From positions 1-11,301 of the forward strand of contig CADBRC010000400.1 of NCBI GenBank assembly GCA_902796985.1: a stretch of 11,301 nucleotides of DNA. Reading direction: 5' to 3'. The stretch is from an uncultured Spirochaetaceae bacterium (GTDB lineage Bacteria > Spirochaetota > Spirochaetia > Treponematales > Treponemataceae). Numbering within the stretch: position 1 is the stretch's first letter; every line of letters starts with the position of its first letter. The position numbers were made by a program, and so were the translations under genes. Shown here piece after piece: positions 6,477 to 11,301 of this stretch. The notes below the pieces were generated by a model, which worked only from the letters and a program-made list of their open reading frames with translations, was not told the origin of the DNA and made no database searches.

Positions 6477-7528
6477 AAAAGATACTATTCTTCGCATCAG
6501 CCCTCGTGTTAACAACATCACTTTTCGCACAGGGCGTTGAGATTCACAGCAAAACAGACCTACCCGCAGACACGGAAGCGGGCACACCACCCATCATCCC
6601 CTCCCGCTCAGTAACGCTTAAAGGCGGCCAGTACCTCGACATCGTTTATCCCGGCACGGGCTGGATATATCTGGGCGAGATGGAAGGCTCATCCATTCTC
6701 CGCTATGAGAAGCGTGAGATAGGCGACGGCGACACATTCTTTACCCTTCAGGCAAAAAGCGCCGGAATAGCGGTATTGCACTTCTACAAGAGTGACGTTC
6801 TTGCGGGCAGCTACATTGACGATTACCTCAGCGTCACGGTCTCCGGGACAAGCAGGAATGCGGAACACATAACAGCTCCGTCCTATGCGGATATCGTTCC
6901 GCCCCGTCCCTCTTTTACCAAGTCCACAGTGGTAGCGGCAGCCCAGCAGGAGAAAGCTGCACAGGCAAGTACGTCAGCTCAGGTCACAGACTTGCCCAAA
7001 GAGCAGGACGACAGTTTCAAACCTGCACAGATTACCTACGTGCAGCTGGAAGAAAGCACAAGCACTGGCGAAGACGACAAAGCCGCAACGGTCATCCAGA
7101 CGAGCGGCTCTTCATCCGCTCCTGCCGCCAGCACGGGCACGGCAGCACCTTCCACTGACAAAACAGCCTCAACCGGTACGGCAAAGAAAACGGGCGCAAA
7201 GGCAGACGATGCGTCCAGCAATAAGCAGGACACATCCGCCCTTTCCGAGGAAGAAGTCCTCGCCCTTGCCCGCACGGCCTATGAGGCAAAGGATTACGCG
7301 CTGAGCCTCTCGTATCTGGAAGATTTCTTTGATAAGGCAACTTCCGTCACAGACGAAGGCCTGTACCTCAAGGGAAGAGTCCTTGAGGCCCCGTCTGCTT
7401 CCCGCAATATAAAGGCTGCGCTCTCCAGTTACAAGGAGATTGTCAGCAATTACCCTGAGAGCGATTTGTGGGACGATGCTTCTAAGCGGATAAGCTATAT
7501 AGAGCGCATTTACTTTGACATAAGGTGA
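6473..7528 (+). CDS. Exported protein with TPR-like C-terminal repeats
   Basis: This 351-residue protein is probably periplasmic. Residues 1-19 are a signal peptide (MKKILFFASALVLTTSLFA, cleavage before Gln20). About 40-125 is predicted to be beta-rich, with a PGTGWIYLGE motif and regularly spaced aromatic residues. About 150-250 is a Ser/Thr/Ala/Lys-rich low-complexity linker. About 255-345 is helical with TPR-type spacing (ALARTAYEAKDYALSLSYLE, then ALSSYKEIVSNYPESDLWDD), resembling the TPR part of YbgF/CpoB- or BamD-like proteins. The GTG start has GGAGG seven bases upstream and overlaps the previous gene by 4 bp, making it third in the smc operon. TPR domains usually mediate protein-protein contacts; the partner is unknown. 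The low-complexity part could span the periplasm or contact peptidoglycan, but this is speculation. Confidence 0.85.
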   Translation: MKKILFFASALVLTTSLFAQGVEIHSKTDLPADTEAGTPPIIPSRSVTLKGGQYLDIVYPGTGWIYLGEMEGSSILRYEKREIGDGDTFFTLQAKSAGIAVLHFYKSDVLAGSYIDDYLSVTVSGTSRNAEHITAPSYADIVPPRPSFTKSTVVAAAQQEKAAQASTSAQVTDLPKEQDDSFKPAQITYVQLEESTSTGEDDKAATVIQTSGSSSAPAASTGTAAPSTDKTASTGTAKKTGAKADDASSNKQDTSALSEEEVLALARTAYEAKDYALSLSYLEDFFDKATSVTDEGLYLKGRVLEAPSASRNIKAALSSYKEIVSNYPESDLWDDASKRISYIERIYFDIR

Positions 7529-8046
7529 GGAAAGAGGGCGGCATAGGCCGCCTCTTCGCTTTCAGCCTCTTCATTCATACCGTTCATTCTGAGGGCCTTG
7601 ATGTAGCCCTGAAAAATCTTCTCATCGTGAGGCTTTTCCTCATGCAACTCCCGGTATGCCTCTAGCCCCTCATCTTCCCTGCCCGACTGGCAATAGACAT
7701 AGGCGAGGGATTGCCGGACGGCGGTGTTGTCCGGATCATCTTTGAGCAGCTCGCTGAAAGCCTCGTCCGCCCGATCCCAGTCTTCGGACAGGGTAGACAG
7801 GCGGCCTATCTTGTACAAAGCCGCATCACGGATTTTGGGATAGGTCAGTGCTTCCGTGTAGGACTCGACGGCTTTCTGGTACTTGCCCTCCCCTTCCAGA
7901 CGCTGCCCTTCCTGATAGGCAAGGACAGCTGCATTATTCTGCCTCGCCTCCTCCTCGAAGGGTATCGCCAGTGCAGAGGAAGCGCAGGAGAAGAAACTGA
8001 CAGAAAGCAATGAGAGGGCAACGAGTGCGCCCCCCACCCCTGCCAA
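7510..8046 (-). CDS. Small exported TPR protein, probable lipoprotein
   Basis: The C-terminal 135 residues contain about three TPR-like repeats (AYQEGQRLEGEGKYQKAVES, ALYKIGRLSTLSEDWDRADE, VRQSLAYVYCQSGREDEGLE), so this is a protein-interaction module outside the cytoplasm. Ahead of them is a hydrophobic segment (GALVALSLLSVSFFSC) followed by ASSALA. Cleavage may be at the Cys (a loose F-F-S-C lipobox, tolerable for spirochaetes) or after ALA. The start is uncertain. A TTG at 8046, 1 bp after the upp stop, is used here and gives about 178 residues. A GTG at 8037 gives 175, and the longest frame begins with a GTG at 8118. None has a good Shine-Dalgarno, so coupling to upp is likely. The last codons overlap the end of the convergent exported TPR gene by 19 bp. 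It is the final gene of the ileS-side operon. Confidence 0.8.
   Translation of the reverse strand: MAGVGGALVALSLLSVSFFSCASSALAIPFEEEARQNNAAVLAYQEGQRLEGEGKYQKAVESYTEALTYPKIRDAALYKIGRLSTLSEDWDRADEAFSELLKDDPDNTAVRQSLAYVYCQSGREDEGLEAYRELHEEKPHDEKIFQGYIKALRMNGMNEEAESEEAAYAALFPHLMSK
7532..7556. terminator. Hairpin between convergent operons, possible weak bidirectional terminator
   Basis: The arms at 7532-7542 and 7547-7556 can form 10 base pairs with one bulged G (7538) and an ATAG loop. The stem is GC-rich in the middle and AT-rich at the ends. It starts four bases after the stop of the plus-strand exported TPR protein and lies inside the last codons of the minus-strand TPR gene. Neither side has a long T-run: CGCTTTC follows on plus and CTTTCC on minus. 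Termination would therefore be weak or need help. The pairing is seen; the role is inferred. Confidence 0.4.
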
Positions 8047-8047
8047 A

Positions 8048-9094
8048 TTACATCGTGCCAAGGACAGTCTGCTCAATCTTGCGCAGCTGGGACCGGTACA
8101 GGCCCGCAATGTCCGCACCGTAGTCCGCTATGAGCTGAATGATGTTGCGCGGCATGTCCTTAGTGTCCGTGCCGTTCAGCCGGTCTCCCGCATCCCCGAG
8201 GCCCGGCATAATGTAGGCCTTGGCGTTCAGTACGGGATCCATCCAGAGGGTATAGCAGGAGCAGTTTTCCAGAGCACGCGTGACGCGGAGGCTTCCCTTG
8301 AGGGCTGAAATCACGTTGAAGAACCGGATGCTTCTGGGCTTGACTCCCTGCTGCATCAGATACTTGACGACCGTGACGAGGGAGCCTCCCGTTGCGTTCA
8401 TCGGGTCGGCAAAAATCAAGTCCTTGCCGTCCAGCTCGTCAAAGTTGAAGTAGGACTTGCCCAAATCCAGAATGTACTGCATATCGTTCTCGTGGCGGGA
8501 ATCATCGCGGTTTATCTTGAACAGGGCAAAAGGCGTGACATAGCCCGTAGACGAGTACTCCTCTATCTCCTTGGAGACAATCATGCTCGGGAGCAGGGCC
8601 CCGCGCAGCATGACGCACATGACGGAATTCTCGATTTTGGAGTCAATGTCCGGAATCTTGTGGACTGCATAGTTCTGCACCGGATCGGTGACCGGCGTCT
8701 TTACGATGATGTGTCCCGTCTTGTCCGTGTTTTTCTCGATGTAGGCAAGGCGAAAGAGCATCTCGTAGGACCGCTGGCTGTAGTAGAGGAACTCCGAGTG
8801 GTCGGTCTGAACGTCACGCAGTTTTGCAATGACCCGGCTCGCCTCGGCATGAGCTCCCTGCTCGGTGACAAAGGAGTAAACCTTTATGTTGGGATGCTTG
8901 GCGCAGATGTCCTGCATCGCATGTCCCATCTCGTCAAAGCTCTTGACGATTGCTTCCTTGTTGACCGGGTTGAAGTACCCCAAAGTCTCCCGGTACATGT
9001 CCTGAATGCGGTCCAAATCCTCCTGATCGCTCTTGTCCAGGTAACCGTCCAGATCTTCAGCCTTGAGGATGACCTTTCCTTCTTTCATGCTCAT
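8048..9094 (-). CDS. upp: Uracil phosphoribosyltransferase with N- and C-terminal extensions
   Basis: UPRT makes UMP from uracil and PRPP in the cytoplasm (pyrimidine salvage). The PRPP-binding loop DPMNATGGS is at 230-238, matching DPMLATGGS of E. coli Upp. The uracil-binding region near the C-terminus reads [16 protein letters not shown] (294-309), and RGALLP stands where E. coli has [26 protein letters not shown] (from 93) aligns with the E. coli segment LREQDISTKRFRELASEVGS. The protein is 348 residues against about 208 usually, with about 75 extra at the N-terminus and about 39 after GT. I do not recognise either extension. The start at 9094 has GAGGAG eight bases upstream and overlaps the preceding lipoprotein gene by 4 bp. 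Catalytic motifs look intact, so it is probably active. Confidence 0.9.
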   Translation of the reverse strand: MSMKEGKVILKAEDLDGYLDKSDQEDLDRIQDMYRETLGYFNPVNKEAIVKSFDEMGHAMQDICAKHPNIKVYSFVTEQGAHAEASRVIAKLRDVQTDHSEFLYYSQRSYEMLFRLAYIEKNTDKTGHIIVKTPVTDPVQNYAVHKIPDIDSKIENSVMCVMLRGALLPSMIVSKEIEEYSSTGYVTPFALFKINRDDSRHENDMQYILDLGKSYFNFDELDGKDLIFADPMNATGGSLVTVVKYLMQQGVKPRSIRFFNVISALKGSLRVTRALENCSCYTLWMDPVLNAKAYIMPGLGDAGDRLNGTDTKDMPRNIIQLIADYGADIAGLYRSQLRKIEQTVLGTM

Positions 9095-10107
9095 TTCACG
9101 TTCTCCTCGGTGACTTTGCCATTAACGACGTTGTAGTGCTTGCCCGTAATCGGGTCGCGGGTTATCACGCCGACAATCTGCTTCCTCGTCAGGGGAACGC
9201 CCGAAACGGTCAGGGTCTCACTGTCAGTCTGGGTCACTGTTCCTCCGGTCAGGCCGAATGCGAGGCTCAGCATGGACTTGAGGGCGGGAATCGTCCTCGC
9301 ATCGCTGATGTGCATGTTCATCGTCATGTCGTAGTCACCGGAGTTGGTCGCCCGCAGGTTACCGTAGATGTAGTCGGTGGAGATATTTATCGTACCACCG
9401 ATCATGTTGCGCAGGTACTGTCCTGGCCGGGTAATGAAAAAGAGAATGTCATCGCTCTCCTTGGAAATCCAGTCAGTCCGCTTGCCGGCCTCCAGCTCCT
9501 GATGGACGGCACAACGGTCAAGCAAGGGCTCTATGTTACCGGCCAGGCCCAGCAAATCCTTGTACATCAGGGAAATCTTGAAGCTCGTGTCCGGGTGTCC
9601 GTAGTAACGGAACTCGTTGCCATAGCCCAGGGCAAGGGCTTTCTCCGTGCTCTTGGCCTTGTACTTGGTCTTTGTCCAGCCCTTTGCCTTGGTCAGCGAG
9701 CTGGACAGGGCGATGGACGGGATGCTGCCGGTCGCGACAATCTCCGTGCGAGACCTGTCTTCCACCGTCCCCTGCCCCGTCCAGACGATTCCCAGACGAC
9801 TCGTTATCAGGTCGATGTCACCCTCCTGTATGTTCGGGATTTCCTCTACGAGGATTTCCTTGACCAGAAGCTTGTGCTTGGGGGCGGGCAGACGGGCATA
9901 GATGCTCGAATCGTTGGAAAGCAGGGCAATCGGGTTCAGGTCGGTCGGTGCCTCTACCTCCGCCGTTTCCGTTTTCACGGGCTTTTCCTCTTTCTCAGTT
10001 TCCTGAGGCGTGCTCTTGCAGGAAGACAGACAGAGGGCAGAAACAAGGACCCCTGCAAACAGAAGCCTTCCGGCAATCGCTCCGATATGTGACACAGTCT
10101 TCTTCAT
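9091..10107 (-). CDS. Uncharacterised lipoprotein
   Basis: This 338-residue protein has a clear lipoprotein signal: MKK start, hydrophobic 8-27, lipobox L-S-S-C with Cys30. A charged Lys/Glu/Thr-rich tether follows to about residue 55, then a folded region with no family I recognise. That region begins [20 protein letters not shown] and later contains [20 protein letters not shown] and a strand-rich stretch [20 protein letters not shown]. The C-terminus ([20 protein letters not shown]) is polar. The alternation suggests a mixed alpha/beta domain exposed on a membrane surface. The ATG at 10107 has AAAGGA five bases upstream and lies 23 bp after the ileS stop; the 3' end overlaps upp by 4 bp. 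Co-transcription with ileS is likely, but I see no functional link. It has no Cys beyond the lipobox except one mid-protein (LDRCAVH). Confidence 0.82.
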   Translation of the reverse strand: MKKTVSHIGAIAGRLLFAGVLVSALCLSSCKSTPQETEKEEKPVKTETAEVEAPTDLNPIALLSNDSSIYARLPAPKHKLLVKEILVEEIPNIQEGDIDLITSRLGIVWTGQGTVEDRSRTEIVATGSIPSIALSSSLTKAKGWTKTKYKAKSTEKALALGYGNEFRYYGHPDTSFKISLMYKDLLGLAGNIEPLLDRCAVHQELEAGKRTDWISKESDDILFFITRPGQYLRNMIGGTINISTDYIYGNLRATNSGDYDMTMNMHISDARTIPALKSMLSLAFGLTGGTVTQTDSETLTVSGVPLTRKQIVGVITRDPITGKHYNVVNGKVTEENVK

Positions 10108-10130
10108 AGTTTTCCTTTCCTCCCCCCAGA

Positions 10131-11301
10131 CTACAGCCTGGTGACCTTGACCTGCCAGGCAAGCTCGTCACTCTCAATCTTGACAGCCCCGTCAAGACCG
10201 TCCTTCCAGTCCGCCTGAGAAGCCAGAGTCTCCGAAGATATGTAATCCCTGAACTGCTCGAAGGCACCCTTGAGCTTCTCGTCTCCGGAGACCTCAAGCT
10301 TAATGCGGTCAGTCAGCTCAAAGCCGCTTTCCTTGCGGAGATTCTGGATGCCGCGCACCAGGTCGCGGGCATAGCCTTCCTTACTCAGGCTGTCGGTAAT
10401 CTTGGTGTCCAGTCCGACAGTCAGCGTGCCGTCGTTGACGACCTTGAGTCCGTCCTTCTCAATGCGGTCCACCACTACGTTTTCGCTGTCAAGCTCGACG
10501 CTCTTTCCGGCAACGTCAAAGACGAGCTTCTCCCCGTTCAGGATCTCGGCTATCTGCTCGCCGGTCAGCTGGGCAATCTGCGCAGCGGCGGCCTTCATAT
10601 CCTTGCCAAGCTGCTTGCCCAGGACGCGGAAGTTGGCCTTGGCCTTGTACTCGACCAGCTCGTCCTCCCGCTCATGGAAGATGACGTCCTTGACGTTCAG
10701 CTCCTCGGCGATCGTGTCCTTCATGTCAGCGAGGACTTTTCTTTCCTCAACGTCGCGCGTGACCAGAGCCACGGAAGCCAGAGGCTGGCGGTTCTTGATG
10801 TTGAACTGGTTGCGCAGGCTGTGGCCCATGGAGACCGCCCGCTGTACGGTGGACATCTGGAACTCAAGCTTCTCGTCGCGGAGCCTCGCCTCACCCTTCG
10901 GATAGTCCATCAGGTGGACGGACTCCTTGTCCTCGTCCGTGCGCAGGTTCTGCCACATCGCCTCGGTCAGGAAGGGAATGAAGGGAGCTGCGACCAGCGT
11001 GAAGGTGCGCAGGGCATAGTAGAGCGCGCCGTAAGCCTCCAGCTTGTCGGAGTCGTTCCCGCTCTTCCAGAAGCGGCGGCGGTTACGGCGGATGTACCAG
11101 TTGTTTATCTGGTCGATGAACGAAAGCATGGGATCAATCGCGGAGGACAGGTCATAGTCGTCCATGGCAGCGCGTACGTCGTCCACCATCTTCTGCGCGA
11201 CGGACACAATCCAGCGGTCCAGCGGATTGACGGGCAGCTCCTTGTCAAACGCATGTCCCGTGCAGGTTACGCCGTCGATGTTGGCGTACTGGACAAAGAA
11301 A
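10131..11301 (-). CDS. ileS: Isoleucyl-tRNA synthetase, C-terminal part (partial)
   Basis: IleRS charges tRNA-Ile with isoleucine in the cytoplasm. The frame is open to the right edge, so the last 389 residues are present and the 5' part, including the HIGH and KMSKS motifs, is outside. The visible part starts FFVQYANIDG and continues with the IleRS-typical stretch NPLDRWIVSV, then the anticodon-binding domain containing NNWYIRRNRRRFWKSGNDSD and APFIPFLTEAMWQNL. The last roughly 200 residues form the C-terminal region characteristic of the long, eukaryote-like IleRS class, without the Cys-rich zinc finger that ends the E. coli-type enzyme. From memory, spirochaete enzymes fall in this class, which is often less sensitive to mupirocin. 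A GTG at 11207 is internal, not the start. It stops with TAG, 23 bp before the lipoprotein gene. Confidence 0.95.
   Translation of the reverse strand, partial: FFVQYANIDGVTCTGHAFDKELPVNPLDRWIVSVAQKMVDDVRAAMDDYDLSSAIDPMLSFIDQINNWYIRRNRRRFWKSGNDSDKLEAYGALYYALRTFTLVAAPFIPFLTEAMWQNLRTDEDKESVHLMDYPKGEARLRDEKLEFQMSTVQRAVSMGHSLRNQFNIKNRQPLASVALVTRDVEERKVLADMKDTIAEELNVKDVIFHEREDELVEYKAKANFRVLGKQLGKDMKAAAAQIAQLTGEQIAEILNGEKLVFDVAGKSVELDSENVVVDRIEKDGLKVVNDGTLTVGLDTKITDSLSKEGYARDLVRGIQNLRKESGFELTDRIKLEVSGDEKLKGAFEQFRDYISSETLASQADWKDGLDGAVKIESDELAWQVKVTRL

Noticed and set aside
8492..9136. Plus-strand open frame of 214 codons opposite upp
   Set aside because: It is fully antisense to a gene with intact UPRT motifs, and its composition is typical of a reverse-complement shadow in GC-rich coding DNA.
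9136..10092. Long open frame (318 codons) on the plus strand, opposite the lipoprotein gene
   Set aside because: It mirrors the lipoprotein gene, has no Shine-Dalgarno, and its translation lacks domain character. The minus-strand frame has a lipobox, a ribosome site and operon spacing.
11205..11207. GTG as a possible start of a separate 358-codon gene
   Set aside because: The same frame stays open to the window edge and the upstream residues match IleRS (FFVQYANIDG, NPLDRWI), so it is an internal codon.

Overview
The window looks like chromosomal DNA of a spirochaete, most likely a host-associated Treponema-like species with roughly 55% GC. This rests on the gene content: a short, atypical SMC, an isoleucyl-tRNA synthetase with the eukaryote-like C-terminal half, several lipoproteins, and a regulator with two TetR units. 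The assignment is inference from protein character; no rRNA or other marker is present. Genes are packed tightly, and no stretch of 300 bases lacks a gene. I saw no tRNA, rRNA, CRISPR array or insertion sequence.

Left block (1-2832, minus strand) is an efflux operon read right to left: a double-domain TetR-type regulator, a TolC-family outer-membrane channel, and the start of a lipoprotein that is probably the periplasmic adaptor of an RND or ABC pump. The pump gene itself would lie outside the window. The genes are joined by a 4-bp ATGA overlap and a 1-bp gap. The 193-bp gap upstream (2833-3025) holds a near-perfect sigma-70 promoter for this operon, with a perfect 10+10 bp inverted repeat over the predicted transcription start. 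That layout suggests an autorepressed efflux system.

Middle block (3026-7528, plus strand) starts from a divergent extended -10 promoter. It encodes SMC (chromosome organisation), then a small single-pass membrane protein, then an exported protein with a beta-rich N-terminal part, a Ser/Thr/Ala-rich linker and TPR-like C-terminal repeats. The second gene overlaps smc and the third overlaps the second by 4 bp, so the three are probably co-translated. The SMC lacks a recognisable canonical hinge and carries an acidic, repeat-containing C-terminal tail.

Right block (7510-11301, minus strand) is a second operon read right to left: the C-terminal part of ileS, an uncharacterised lipoprotein, a uracil phosphoribosyltransferase with extra sequence at both ends, and a small exported TPR protein. 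It ends tail-to-tail with the smc operon, with a 19-bp coding overlap and a hairpin just inside the last gene.

The items most worth following up are the single-chain tandem TetR facing a symmetric operator, the hinge-less SMC with its repeat tail, the coupling of smc to two envelope proteins, and the extended UPRT.
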